From Allium sativum (Eukaryota > Streptophyta > Magnoliopsida > Asparagales > Amaryllidaceae): DNA of 64,000 bases. Positions 21,041 through 33,535 of the stretch are shown here, one piece after another (positions within the stretch are counted from its first letter, which is position 1; every line of letters begins with the position of its first letter). Where the stretch lies: positions 495,778,453 through 495,842,452 of the forward strand of contig CM060923.1 in NCBI GenBank assembly GCA_030737875.1. The letters are read 5' to 3'. Under the pieces are notes generated by a model. It was not told the origin of the DNA, ran no database searches, and saw only the letters and a program-made list of their open reading frames with translations. A program made the position numbers and the translations under genes.

Positions 21041-23216
21041 CCGATATTATTATATTTTTGGGATAGTGACACCTCGCTGGACACGACTATATTTTTATTT
21101 CTGTCCATAGGGGTTTGTATGTAAACGAAGTATTATATGACGGGGTACGCTAAACTTCATATACATACAAATCAAAATATCAAATTCAAACAATAGTGTT
21201 GCCATCTTCATGTAAATAAGCACACAAAGATTTATAACTCGCTAACGTCCAATCATTGTATTCAAATATTTCTGAAATTAAAGGTTTACTTCTAACGCTG
21301 AATATACTACAAATCAAGTGGTTAATGACCTGACTTTACTATTAGAACAACAAATGTTTATGTATTATAATTGGTTTATTTTAAGTAAACATCAAATTTT
21401 TGGTAACACGGATGTGAATACACGGTTACATCCCCTTAAAACAATTTTTCTGTCACGGCACATCATGTTTGAGACTTTTAATATAAGCAGACAAAGGGAT
21501 GAATAACACATCAAAAATTATATTTCTATTTGCCTTACCAATTAAAATATGATTTTCACTGTCGTGCTACCCACTCTTCATTAGTTACTTTCCTTGCACT
21601 ACACACCATCAACACCTTGCGCCCCACGTTCCTTCAACTGCACGTTGGCCACCACGTAAAACTATTCTATAAATTCCTCTGCTCTCTATTATTTTCTTCA
21701 TTCCAGCGGTAAAGAAACCCAACTTCCTTCACGAAATAAAACACAAAACTCCTCTCTAATAACACAAGCTTCCACCCTAACTAATAAATCAATACAGCTC
21801 CATTTATATTAACTCAAACAATCACCCAGTTTACAATTGTTTTACCCCATGAGATTATGGGATCCAAACAAATAAAGAATGAAGAAGAAAGTGGGGAGTT
21901 AGGGGCGGCATGGTGTCAGGGGGTTGAACTCGATGATCAGTATGATGCTGGCGGTGTCTGGAGCGGTAGGGATGGCCGGTTGTGTACGTGATTCGAACAG
22001 CATGTCTGTGGTGAGGAGATTTATTACACGTGAGGGGCAGGTTGTCTCCAATGCAGACAGGCTTACTGTGTGAAGCGTGGGGTCTTCGCTGATGAGAGGT
22101 GGAGTCCAGAAACGGTGCAAGTCAGAACCGATGTTTGGAGGAAGGTGCATGCAGGTGGGCATATTTGCGTGGGTGAAAGAACAAAAAAGAAAAGAATGCG
22201 AACGAAACTGGAAGGGGATGGAGCAATGTTTGATGGAGGAATGGGGCGTGACATGGGGTGGGCGACTGGCAGACAAGTGGGAAGGACGTGTTACAACATG
22301 AAGGAGGGACCAAAAAAAATGGATGGAAGTCTGGAGCTCTTCTTTTCGGAAATAGTGAATACACGAGACAGTAGCAGGTGAGTGTAGGAGAAGGTAATAT
22401 TAAATGTGCCAAATTTATTTAGTTAAGTGTCCAGTTAATATGTACACGTGCCAACCGTTAGTAATATAAGGGATCTGAAATTGCTTTAGAGAATAACTAA
22501 TCAAATTTACGGTGCCTAGTCCATTTTAATACGCCTGAGCCAAGTTGTAAATTTCACATAATTTAAGGAAAGGAAAATAACATTTTTACGTAGCTGGATA
22601 GGAAATACAACGTGGCCATTTATTTTAGAAATAAAGTTAGTTAAATACACCAACCTATCATAGCGTGATTGAGAAATTAAATATGCCTTTTTGCTTAATA
22701 ACGATTTAACAGTGCCTAATCCCTTTTGAAATTCCCTCACTTGTTTAATTCATGCACTGTACCACCTTTTCAATAGATGTGAAACCAGTTTGAGTTGTCT
22801 TGGTAGTTATACGCGGCCTAATCTCATCTAATATACCAAGTATATACATCCCACTTTATATAGATTATGGCCAACTAGGTTGACAATGACATGCCCACTA
22901 TTGGAAACGATATAAACAATATAAACGCAGCTGATCATCGTTAATTACATGTAATTAAATTATATTAAGATGTTGACGTTTATTTTATTGAATAGTATAT
23001 TGGGATGGACACATTTTTCCTTTGGATGTAGAAGGTTGTAGTGTCGGCCAATTGTTTGATATGAAAATAGGGTGTCGGTCTATTTCTAAGAAAAAGCATG
23101 AGCCGTTAATATAGCAACATAATAATTTGTTCTAAAATATATAATTAAAGATTTAAAATTTAATCATAGTTAACTCTTTATTTCATGGACAGAATGAGAC
23201 AAAACCAAAGACGTTG
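21041..23216. other. Unassigned stretch, no recognisable gene
   Basis: Mixed AT-rich sequence. The part at 21840-22390 is less AT-rich and opens frames of about 100 residues on both strands, but none resembles a known protein and composition explains them. Bases 23212-23216 (CGTTG) would be the left target duplication of LTR A2. This is the only stretch between 19 kb and 64 kb that I cannot tie to a retrotransposon, so it may be the host sequence around the nest. Confidence 0.4.
21667..21674 (+). promoter_or_regulatory. Possible orphan promoter
   Basis: CTATAAAT is followed by CTCTGCTCTCTATTATTTTC, a CT-rich leader. Upstream lie CCCCACGTTCC, GCACGTTGG and CCACGTAAA, ACGT cores of the kind bound by plant bZIP or bHLH factors. 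No open frame of note follows, so it could be the remnant of a gene or a captured promoter. Confidence 0.3.
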
Positions 23217-24106
23217 TGTAATAACCCGGAAACGCGAGCCAGTTTAAAATTTTTATTTTGGCAATTTTAATGAATTTTGCATATTTAAAATAGATTATTT
23301 TGAATAATATCGACGAAAAATTTATTTTGAATGAATTCGAACGTATATATTATATGGATCGTCGTTAGAATATAAATAATTATTTATAATTATATAAGGA
23401 ATTGAAAATGGCGCGGTAGTTCGATAATTCGATTTCAAACTTCAAATGAATGTACCGGGTGCAAAATAAACCAAATTTTAGCGAAACCAAAAATAATAGG
23501 ATCTATTTGGGAATATCTTTCCAACGAATCAGAAAAATCAAGATTTCATAGTGGGGATCAAAAGATATGTCCAGTTGAAAATTCTGAATAGTCGCTATGA
23601 AATTCAGGCCCTCAAAAATGGAAATTTTGCAAACGACCTCGGATTTCGACGAAACCACTTTTTTGGATCCGTGATGTCAAGTTATTGCTACATTCCAAAT
23701 TTCATAATTTTTCGAATCAGTATGTGAGCGTGGCAAAGGAAAACGCATTTTACCAATTTCAGTTGATTTTAATCGACTGGAAAATGGTCATTTTTCTAAC
23801 GGACTCAGAATTTGACGAAACTAGTTTTGTTAGGACCGTATCGTCAATACAAAGCTAGAAAATATTTTTCTGGAATTTTTCGAGTTAGTATGTGACCCCA
23901 GTAAATTGAAATGCGCGTTCGAATTCAATATATAGAGTTATATGTTGATTTTGACGGAAACTGATCGTAACGATCGAATTGGCCTGCAATACATATGCCA
24001 TTGTGTTCAGAATGGGGGTAATTAGCTATGGACGACGGGCGGTGGGCCTCGTTTTGAGTTCGAAAAATTAAGGTTACTTTTTGAAATTAAATAAATTAAA
24101 AAAAAA

Positions 24107-24114
24107 TATAAAAC
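24107..24114 (+). promoter_or_regulatory. TATA box of LTR A2
   Basis: TATAAAAC is followed by CCCCTATACCTACCCTTCTC and CCTCCTCATTCAG, a pyrimidine-rich plant leader. It lies 890 bases into the LTR, so U3 is about 0.9 kb. Confidence 0.55.
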
Positions 24115-24149
24115 CCCTATACCTACCCTTCTCCCTCCTCATTCAGAAA

Positions 24150-24490
24150 AAAAAACCTATTGCGCTCCAGACCTGGCCGCCGATCATCGACGTCGCACCC
24201 CCTCCCCATCCGCGCCGCCACCCTCCGCTACCCCGCTCCTAACCTCCTCTATCTCTTCTACAGATCCGACGCTCCACACACCCGAGCCCGCACTCACGAC
24301 CACCACCAGGCCCCAATCCGCCGATGCTCCCCTGCCCCCATCGACGCCGCCCAGTCCGGCCACTCCCCCCTCTTTCCGACGAACCCCCGCGCCCCTCTTT
24401 TCTCTCTCCCTTCCTTCCTCAATTAAAACCGGGCGCCCCCTTCCCCTGGCCGACGCCACCAGCACCAACGACCGGATCCAGCTCCAGCGA
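24150..24490 (+). other. GC-rich leader segment in LTR A2
   Basis: About 340 bases of C-rich DNA in an otherwise AT-rich LTR, just after the TATA box. It holds a possible 3' splice site (CTCTTCTACAG near 24262). Frames of about 90 residues run across both strands, but no ATG-initiated frame is convincing. The matching position in element A (58430-58760) is also GC-rich, but I cannot align the two by eye although their flanks align. Confidence 0.5.
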
Positions 24491-25959
24491 ACTCCAGCAG
24501 TGAAAACGATGAAGTTTCAGTTGGAACGATGACCAGAATTTCGTGAAGAAAGGTATAACATTGTAAATTGTTTTCAGTTTTAATTTAAATTTAAGCTGAA
24601 ATTATAAAATTAGTTTTTAATATAAACTAGAATGGGATTTTTATTTGCAGTTTAACGTGTAATGGCATTTTAAAAATCTGATTTTCATTTATTTAGAAGC
24701 TATGAATCTTATTATAAAAAGTATCGATTTTTATAAAAATTAAGAAGCTTAGATTTTAAAATGAACATCGATATAAAATTTTGATTTTTAAACGAAGAAA
24801 GACGATAATTTTTATAATATAGAAAGAACAAAAATATAATTTTTATATAGGTAAGATAGTAAAAATATCATCTTTATATAAGTAACGAAATAAAAATCTG
24901 ATTTTTATTATATATATGGAATGAAGAAAAAAATGTGATTTTTATAGAGATGAAATAAAAAGGCGAAATCTTTATGTAGGGAATAGCGTAATAAAAAAAT
25001 ATAATCTTTATTATATGAACATCGTTGTAAAAATAGAATTTTTATCTATATAGTAGCGATGTAAAAATGTGATTTTTATATATGTAGTGGCTACGGGCAA
25101 CGAAAGCGACAAAAGGCGAGAACAGCGATGACTTCTACATAAGAAGAGTCGAGATGATTGGATTAGCTAGTTGGTGAGAACTTCTCACTTTAAATTTCCT
25201 TTTCTAGTTATAAATATATACTAGGATGTAGACGGTGTTTAGTAGCACCCGACACCATTGTCCATAGACCATGGACTTGTTTGTTTGGTTGTGTAGTTGG
25301 TTAGATTACTTGATTTGAATTTGATTGTTTGGTGAAAGGGAATGAATTTGATAGATATGTGTATGGCGTGGGCTATCACTAGACCGGGGATAAGGCTAGG
25401 CCTTGTCCCGTTTCTAGTATCATGCCGTTATGCCGCCGAAATTTTCTAAAATAAATTAGAAAAATAAAAATATCAGTTATTGAATAAATGGACCGAATAG
25501 AATATTCATAAGTTGAATAAAATAATTTGATCGTTGAAAATATAATTTTTAACATGAATATGAATATAGTGAATGTGAATAAAATAAATATTCATTTACA
25601 AACCGGACGGTTTGTTTATGTACACCTATTTGAGGGATATTGATTGGGACGATAAATTTTACACATTGTCCAACTGCACAAATAAAATATGTGTTTGATT
25701 GTTTGAAACCCCACACGAGTATTGGGATAAAATATGACATACACTAGTCCCAATAATTAGTTGTATGTCGATTGATTGATTGACAGGCTGTTATAAGCGT
25801 TAAATATCTATATTTGATGCTTATATAGTGTAGTGCACTTTGGATGATGGTTGATTATTTATCATTGCTATTATATACATGTGTTGTATGGAATCCATAT
25901 AATTAACTTTATATGGTGATTGATTGGGCCTCATTCCAATTTAGAAAATAAAGAATATA

Positions 25960-26400
25960 ATAAAATAAAGGTACATGTGTTGACCGCACTCATCCGTTGA
26001 GATTAGTCATGTGTTGAACGAAGTATTTTAGCAATAAAATTTACATCTTTATCATTATAAAATAAAGGTTCATGTGTTGACAGTACTCATTCGTTGAGAT
26101 TAGTCATGTGTTGAACGAAGTATTTTAACAATAAAATTTGCATCTTTATCATATATAAAATTAGAAACTAACTGGAAAATAGATAAGATGAGTGGTCTCC
26201 TGGATATTGATCCGATGTTGGTTTCGGCCTTCGGGGTTGATAGTTAGGGAATCGTTCTCTTACTAATTTACGGTTGGAGTCTGATTTGAAATCAAACGAT
26301 AGATATCATAATTTTATAAAATATATTGAATAACAAAAATAGTCACATGTGGACAGTACTCATCCGTTGAGATTAGTCATGTGTTGAAAAAAATATAGAT
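25960..26400 (+). repeat. 97-bp-type tandem repeats in LTR A2
   Basis: Three copies of a unit holding CATCCGTTGAGATTAGTCATG and TTTACATCTTTATCA, the reverse complement of the array at 56225-56880. Between copies two and three lies an unrelated insert of about 170 bases (26160-26330). Confidence 0.75.
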
Positions 26401-26603
26401 TCACATATTGAATAGAATAAATATTCATTTGTTGAATAGAATAACGAAATTATTGAAATATATAAAGCCGTGTTGATTAGAGATGCGCTATTTTGACGCG
26501 AACGATATTTATATCGATTATATTCGTTTTATAATGAATATTGAAAAGAGATTTAAAAATCGAATATATAGAAAACGAATTTGATTTGAATTGAATAGAG
26601 AAC

Positions 26604-26608
26604 GAATT
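26604..26608. repeat. Left target duplication of element A
   Basis: GAATT precedes the A terminus TGTGACGACACGG. The right copy lies outside the window, so this is a prediction. Confidence 0.35.
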
Positions 26609-28624
26609 TGTGACGACACGGAATTTCGCTCGATCTGAATCAGTCGTTAAACCGATCTAGACTGTTCGAAACCCCTGATCGTTGAGAACAGGACAAAATA
26701 GAACGCGGACGGAAGAACATTTTATTGTTATTACAACAATTCCATCAGATACAAGAATAAACGGAGTATAAATGAAATAATTACATTCGATAAATATCAG
26801 AGATTACAATAAATTACATAGCAGCGAAAAATAATACAAAACACAACTGAAAGTAATACACGGATACAGAGCTTTCCGAGCATCGTTCCAGCTGTAAATC
26901 AGGATCCTGTGAATATAAATCTGCAAACCGAAATTACTAGTTGCCCGCGCAGAAAATAGGGGCACCCAGAGTTTAGGTTAAAACAATAAACTTCCAGGTC
27001 AGTCATGTGACTGGTGTGAGAACTAAAACAGTTATCAATATTGGTTTTAAAAGAGAGTAATTCAAGGGACCACGCCGCATAACACGGAACGGGTTTTCTC
27101 CCAAGAATACCAGTGCATAGAATAAACAACGCAATGCTTTTTCGAAAAATGAAGCTATTATAAGACCCAGGTCTCATCACACAATGCAACGCAAGCCGGA
27201 GGATAGGGTTTTCCCTTATAATAGCCAAACATGCTTGGTACGTTTAAAACAAATCACTTGATACTATAATAAGTGTATAGTGTCAAAACAATTTCAATCA
27301 TAACTATAAATCATAGACGGCATAGCATCCCATGCTACTATGTCGCCATACTAGTTCTACAATTAAAACCGAAATGCACGTATTGGAAATTGGATTTCTG
27401 TCATGAGTCGAGGCAAGGGGCAAGCTCCTCTTCGCGTTCGAGACACTCTAGCAAATGCCTCAGAACTACACACTCTGGGCAATCCTGGGATCCTCCAAGG
27501 CCGGTCCTCACATACGTTAGAGGATTAATTATGCCTGAACACACGTTTCCCGGCCCTATAGGACCTATAATCGAGGCGCCTCGCATCCAAACCACAAAGG
27601 TGAAAAGTATATAAATGTCAGGGCTGGTAGGTCACTGACACCACCCATAGCTAGAAAGAAACGTCGTGCACTCCTTGGGTCCTCATCCCGTTTTTGACTC
27701 ATACCGAGGTGTGAGGCTCGCGAATTCACGTTATACACAAAGCTGCCACGTAGGCGTGCTTTAATCATCAACCACATGACTTTGCTTTTCAGCAGAAGCC
27801 TTGATCATTGCATCTTAGCGTGCCACACAGGCAAGTCATGCCATGTGATTGATATCTATCGATATATAACCTCTAAGCTCATACGTCTCAGAGAAGGGCG
27901 TTAAGCAAGAGAATAAATTCCCCGCCGCCAAACAGATATATATTTAACAGAAATCAAGCAACACAGAATAAAATCCAATGTCAGACACACAATCCATTTA
28001 CAAGTCCGTTCTGGGTCTGAACGAAGCCGGAGGCACTTTCCTCGCATATCCATCCATCTCCAAGTACGCCTGGACGACCACCAACTATTTCCATCCTCTT
28101 GGGTGTAGAGCCCAATTAGGATCGTCAGTAATTATCCAAACGATGTGAAGACTTCCGGTCTTCAACCACCATCTTCATCTTCGACTTATCGTCGAATCGG
28201 TTATTCAGAATGGGTATAAACCCGGCCTTTCCGAACAACCCGCGTATATTAAAAACAAATGTTACACAAACTCAACATACGCCTCATTCCAATTCAGAAT
28301 ATTCTTTAATTCATAAAATCAACTTTTTAGGGAAAGGTTCCCATTAATTTTATCCAAGATAAATTCTTTAAAATTTATCCTTTAATCTTCCTTTGGATGA
28401 CATTTCAAACCAAGTTATGGTTTTCTAAACTAGTCGGGATTAGCGAACCACACCGAAGTAATTATTTATTTTATTTCCCAATCCCAACCTATTCATCCCA
28501 TGAAGCAAAACTGGTAATACTCCATATCTAACACCACAGTGTTGTCGGTAAAATTAATTACCATTTCACGTTCAAATCTAATTAAAGATTTAACTATCGC
28601 TTTGGAGCAAAACTGGCGATACTC
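26609..28624 (-). repeat. Element A 3' LTR, distal part
   Basis: Ends on the minus strand CCGTGTCGTCACA at 26609, the counterpart of CCGTGTTGTCACA at 60760. It is collinear with 60760-62775. A 109-residue frame (26899-27228) also occurs in the other LTR, but it follows from the shared sequence and resembles no protein. Confidence 0.88.
28620..28624. repeat. Target duplication of element B, left
   Basis: TACTC here and at 54316-54320 flank element B. The empty site is preserved in A's other LTR at 62771-62775 (GCGATACTCCATTC), which proves the insertion point. Confidence 0.95.
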
Positions 28625-31600
28625 TGTAACACCCCACGTCCGTTAGTGTCACTCACAAAGGGAATGCACTAAGTTCTGTGGAGCATTTTGGGTAAAAGAT
28701 GCAGATAAATTACAAGACAGACAAATTATTAAACAGTGGAAAATAGAACTTTGCTTTATTGATAATTTAGTCTATACAAGATTCTTTTACAATATCAGAG
28801 TATCATCTGTCTTTATAAAATAAAGAAGCATGAAAATACATTTTATATATTCCCCAATGTAGCAAGAGCCAGCCATAGCATCTGGAAGAGAATCCAAAGA
28901 CAACTTCGTCAAATCTTCAAGCTGGGAAAGAGCAACGGTCCAGTATAATCCTGAGTTATACAATTCCCTCCTCAATTACCTGGGGGGGGGGGGCAACGGA
29001 AGAAAAGAAGACGAAAGAAAAACAGAGTCAGACATAAAGCCTGAGTAAGTTCAGTAACTTCTAGCATGTGAATATGGAAAAACAAAACGACATGAATTAA
29101 CTGAATACAAGATTACACCATGACGATAAGGTCAACAAGATTAGACAAGGTAGTCACAAGATATGCTAAGATGACTGGATACGCTCTAATACTTTCGCAG
29201 CTTCGCTATTTCCTTGTTATACTGGTTTCTATATCTCTGCACCACCTAACTAGTGTTCAACTAGTAACGATAACGTGATCCCAACCCCTGTAGTTTCCAT
29301 TGTCTTCAGGCATACATTTATTATTTATTACCTAGATCTAGTCTAGGGTTTTCTATCAAGTGCTTCTTAGATTTAACTATAGTTTTACGCTATCTGCTGA
29401 ACGCTTTTCGAGTTCAGGGTTTATGCCACCTAGTCCAACTAGGGATTACGCTACCTGTCGAACAATGCCCCCAAGTCTAGGACACACTACCTAGAGTGGT
29501 ATATGCTCCTAGGCTTCCCCACGCATGTATCGCGAATCGTTATCGCTTGTCTAGATGCACATGTCCTGTAATGTGCGATCCGAGTCCTGTGACAGGGCAA
29601 ATCAAGGAATACAGAACTCGGTCGGGAGCTTTCGGATATCTGCCGATGCAGATGCTAAGGTCTGTTTTTATTCCAGTGGCTATGGTCCCACTTGACCCCT
29701 CCCTCAACTAATGAAAGGCACACCTTGTAAAATGAGAACTATACGCCAGCCCCCGGTGCCCCACTATCCTATGGCCATCCGCAACCATAACTAGATAGCA
29801 AGTATATGGTCTTTTGGAGTTCTCCGCCTTTCCGCTTCACGTATCTCGATTGACTCAAGATGGATGGTAGACGACGAGTTGCTATCACAGGGCTACCGTC
29901 TTCTCGCCGAATCACACTGGTCCATCCTAGTCTTTAGGTTGCCACATATATATATTGCAACCAAGGTATACCCTCGGTTCTTCTAACGCAGACCTTAACC
30001 TCTGTGAGCCCAGGATGATCATCTGCAGCCTCACAGAGGGATACCAAGGGTACCCTCACGTCCCCTCGAAGCCTCGGGCTTCGTAACCCAATTCGTTGGA
30101 GCCTTCTTAAAACCAGATGGATGTCCGCTCCTTCGTGTTATACTAAGAATTACTACTTAGTTCTACTAACTAAGGTTTACCACTTAGTTTCCAAATTCCT
30201 TGTTTTCTTAACTAAGTTTTACTACTTAGTCCCTTTTTCAACTGAGGTTTACTATTTAGTTTTCTTTCTCGCCGGGTTGGGTTGGTTAAGTGTCTTTAGT
30301 CGATTGAAGCTATCTTAACCCTCTTCCCTTATCCTATTACACTGGTTAAGTGTTATCCCTTTATGCTTTTTACTTAACCCTATTCATTTATCATATTCTG
30401 ATGGTTAAGCATTCAAGTTTACTTAACCCTATGGTCTAGTCCAGCTAACATATTAATTTGGCTAAGTTTATTACTTAACCCCAACCTCTAGTCTAATTAA
30501 CATGTTAAATTGGCTAAGTGTATTAACTTTACTTAACCCCACCTTCTAGTCTAGTCAACATGTTAATTTGGCTAAGTATTCCCATGGACTTAACCCTCCC
30601 ATTCTAGCTTTAACTGTGCTAAGTTGGTTAAGCGTTCCTTAACCTTCCCATTCTAGCTTTAATTAATAAATTAAAGCCGCAACCTCTCACATTAGACAGA
30701 TATTGCTGCGGTTACTGGATGTGCCGGTCGGTTCCGGGCAGGTTTACACCGCAACTCAGTCTAACCTCGGGTTAGGCATATTCATGTTTTCTAAGTTCAA
30801 AGGGTTTTTGATTAATTTCCAAATCTGGTTTTGAAAACAACCATCCCGTCCTTCGGATCAGTTAGGGATAGCCAGGGAGGGCAGGAAACTTGTATTTTCC
30901 AAACCCAAGCCTAGACACTATCCTCTCTGTCACCCTAGAACCTTCTGGTCTATGTGTTATAAAAAGGGGTGTTATCAAAATACTTTTCTTTTGTTTATAA
31001 ATTGTTAACAATTTATTTCAAAAGCCCATTTCCCCTTTTTAGACAAATTTGGCCTATATTTATTTGTCAAGCCTACTAGTATACTTATATTCTAGGCCCA
31101 AGTCCTAACCCAACATGTAGTTTAGGCCATTTCCTATTTCATTGCCGAAACTAGATTAAATATCCTAGTTTATAATTTATGGCCAAAATTTAACCAAGTT
31201 ACATATTTTGTGGTAAATGAACAATTTAACATTTATGACGAATTCTATAAGTAAATTACTCCTAATTTACTGATTTCATTACTACTCTCTTAATGTACAT
31301 TGTCACATTTATCATTATGGCCCATTCTCTCTTATTTATCATATTTATACTTTTTGGTATGTAAATTATACCAAGTTTAGTGTCGCTAACCATAATTTAT
31401 TCTAAACATGACAATTGCTCACAATTATGAATAAATTCAAAATTGTGCTAATATACTTATTCCAAATCAACCTTAATTAACCCAATCTTGGTTTAACATC
31501 CTAATTCACAATTTATGGCAAAACTAGAATTATTTTTCTAGTTTACATTTTATGCCTAAAATTTAGCTTACTTACTAACGCTAAATTTAATATGTCAAAA

Positions 31601-32519
31601 TCACATATTCCCTAATCCATGTCAAATTTCCCCGTTTTCATTTTAATATGCATGTCATAATACATATTCCAAATTATGCCAATTTCCCAGTTTACAATTG
31701 CGTTCATATTCATTTCCATGTTTTTCCCCAAATCGCATTCCCACCGTTCGAATAATCGTGATTCAACCTAGATTATAAATAAATCTAGATTCGTAGATAA
31801 AAAGGGAATGAATCAAAATGACAAGAAGGAATAATTGGCATAAAAAGGTTTGGATAACAATGTAGGTTCAAGAATATGGGTAGACCTAACTAAATAGGTA
31901 AATTCCCACTGTCTTAAAACCAAAGAATGGGCAAAATAGGTTCAAGAACGTGGGTAGACCTAACTTAATAGGTAAATTCCCACTGTCTTAAAACCAAAGA
32001 AAAAACCAAGGAACAGGTAGAATAAATAATTGGGTTTAGACCCAATTTCACAATCACCAAACTAAAGCAATATTTTCCTAATCATGAATCATGGGTGTCA
32101 AAATCACAATTGTCCTCATTATGTCATAAGCAATAGTTTATGTCCAATTCAAAGGCTTATGTTCTTAGTCATAAGTAATGTCCATGGTCATAGGCAATAT
32201 AGGCGATGTTCATAGTCCAAAAGGGAAAATAATTCCCATAGTCCTAAGTCATTGTCATAGGCAATGTTTATATGTCCCAAAATCAAAGGCTTATGTCATA
32301 GTCCAAAGGCATATGCTTTCAAAGGCCACAGTTCTATAGTCATAGTCACGGTTACAGTCTTATTTGTCCTCGAATCATAACAGTTCTTAATTCAGTCCAA
32401 GAGTATAAACACAGATTCGAAGAGAGAGAGAGAGAGATTTGGCATATTCCTTTATTCCTTTAATTTCATGTCACAAATAAAACAAAATATTCAGATCTAG
32501 AAATAACCAACTTACAGAA
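28625..32519 (-). repeat. Element B 3' LTR, distal part
   Basis: Collinear with 49361 to about 53245. Visible differences include TTCAGGGT/TTAAGGGT (29416 and 50149), CACACTGG/CACGCTGG, and a longer G run at 28982. It holds a 60-base type repeat built on GGCTAAGT and TTACTTAACCC (30440-30620) and a duplicated block with GGGTAGACCTAACT (31862-31990). Bases 32515-32519 (CAGAA) are the left target copy of element C. Confidence 0.9.
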
Positions 32520-33392
32520 TGTTAGCCTACTTTGTGAACTAGGCAACACAAAGTCAAGAAATCAACCGTTGAAGAGTATTTCAAGTTATGTGACTTCGGT
32601 TCGGATCGGAAGGAAGCTCCACAATTCAGATTGATAGCAGCGTATCGGTTCGGATCGGGTAAAATCCTCTGTTCGGATCGGATATCTCTTACTGGATAAA
32701 TTGGCAAAGCATACCTGATCGGATCGGAAGGCCAATGACTCTCAGGTGGATCGGAAAGCTGTCTGCTTGCCATAACTTCGGAGCGGAGCGGAGTGTGATT
32801 AGAGAAGAAGAGACGTTCAAGCTACTCCGGTTCGGGTCGGGTATTCCGATCCGAACCCCCAACCTGCATGTCTCCGACCCGCACCCATGATCCAGGAAAA
32901 TCTCCTATAAAGTCGCCTGGAGAACCGGACCGGATGTGACCAATTCTTACCTCTAACGTCCATCTCATTGATGCGTTGTCTGCTTGATGGCCCATCCGAA
33001 CCCGAAGAGAGGGCGATGGATGACACGTGTTCCGACCCGGATTGCATTTCAGGCAAATTCACACCTATAAATACCCCAACTAGAGACAAAGAAGAGGATC
33101 TTTTTCAGCACTTTTGAGAATCCAAGTACTTCCACCATTCGAATTCCTTCACTCCCGGACAATCCAAACCATCTTTCATTTCTTGTTTTTATCTTTCTAA
33201 GTGAACAAAAGTGAGTTGTGAGCGAATCTTACATTGTATTTGTAATTGAATTACTGAATATAGTGAAAACTAAGTGGACGTAGGCATTTCTTCGCCGAAC
33301 CACTATAAACCTTGTGTGTTCTTTTTTATTTCTGCTTTACTTTATCTTGTTTCTAATCAATTTGGGTGTTAGAACCACATTTGGGTCTAACA
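32520..33392 (+). repeat. Element C 5' LTR
   Basis: 873 bp, TGTTAG to CTAACA. U3 is rich in TTCGGATCGG-type motifs (about 32577, 32638, 32670, 32717). The conserved block GTGGACGTAGGC...GCCGAACCACTATAAA lies at 33273-33309. No mismatch to 45699-46571 was seen by eye. Confidence 0.95.
33066..33073 (+). promoter_or_regulatory. TATA box of element C LTR
   Basis: TATAAATA about 540 bases into the LTR; the copy in the 3' LTR is at 46245-46252. The transcript would start about 30 bases on, near GACAAAGAAGAGG. Confidence 0.65.
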
Positions 33393-33410
33393 TTTTGGTG
33401 CTTTCACTGA
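33393..33410 (+). other. Primer binding site of element C
   Basis: TTTTGGTGCTTTCACTGA directly follows the LTR end; the TGG that would pair with a tRNA CCA end is at 33396. The primer tRNA is not assigned. Confidence 0.65.
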
Positions 33411-33535
33411 GAATCCTCATCTAAATTCTTTATTTTCCGGGATCTCTTTCTACTTTTTGAACCGTTGAGTTCAAAGAAGTGAATCCATAAGTGTCTCCAC
33501 TTTCTTACATTCGTTGAAGTAATTGACAAAGACTC

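Larger units (their letters stand above)
23217..26608 (+). mobile_element. LTR A2, 5' part, interrupted by element A
   Basis: It starts TGTAATAACCCGGAAACG, close to element A's LTR start (TGTAATAACACGGAAAATC on the minus strand at 59721). It runs parallel to the reverse complement of 56100-59721: the AGTTCGATAATTCG block, the GGACGACGGGCGGTGGGCC block, AAATCATATTTTTATA-rich DNA, the ATGTAGACGGTGTTTAGTAG block and the 97-bp repeats. At 26608 it stops within the 27-bp minisatellite where A is inserted. The rest lies beyond the window. No polypurine tract precedes it, so it is a 5' or solo LTR. Confidence 0.8.

Noticed and set aside
21899..22381. Overlapping frames of 74-125 residues on both strands
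   Set aside because: Explained by composition; no family resemblance on either strand.
26899..27228. 109-residue frame present in both LTRs of A
   Set aside because: Its conservation follows from LTR duplication; no protein resemblance and no start context.
32522..33089. Identical minus-strand frames in both LTRs of C
   Set aside because: Duplicated because the LTRs are duplicated; short and without family resemblance.
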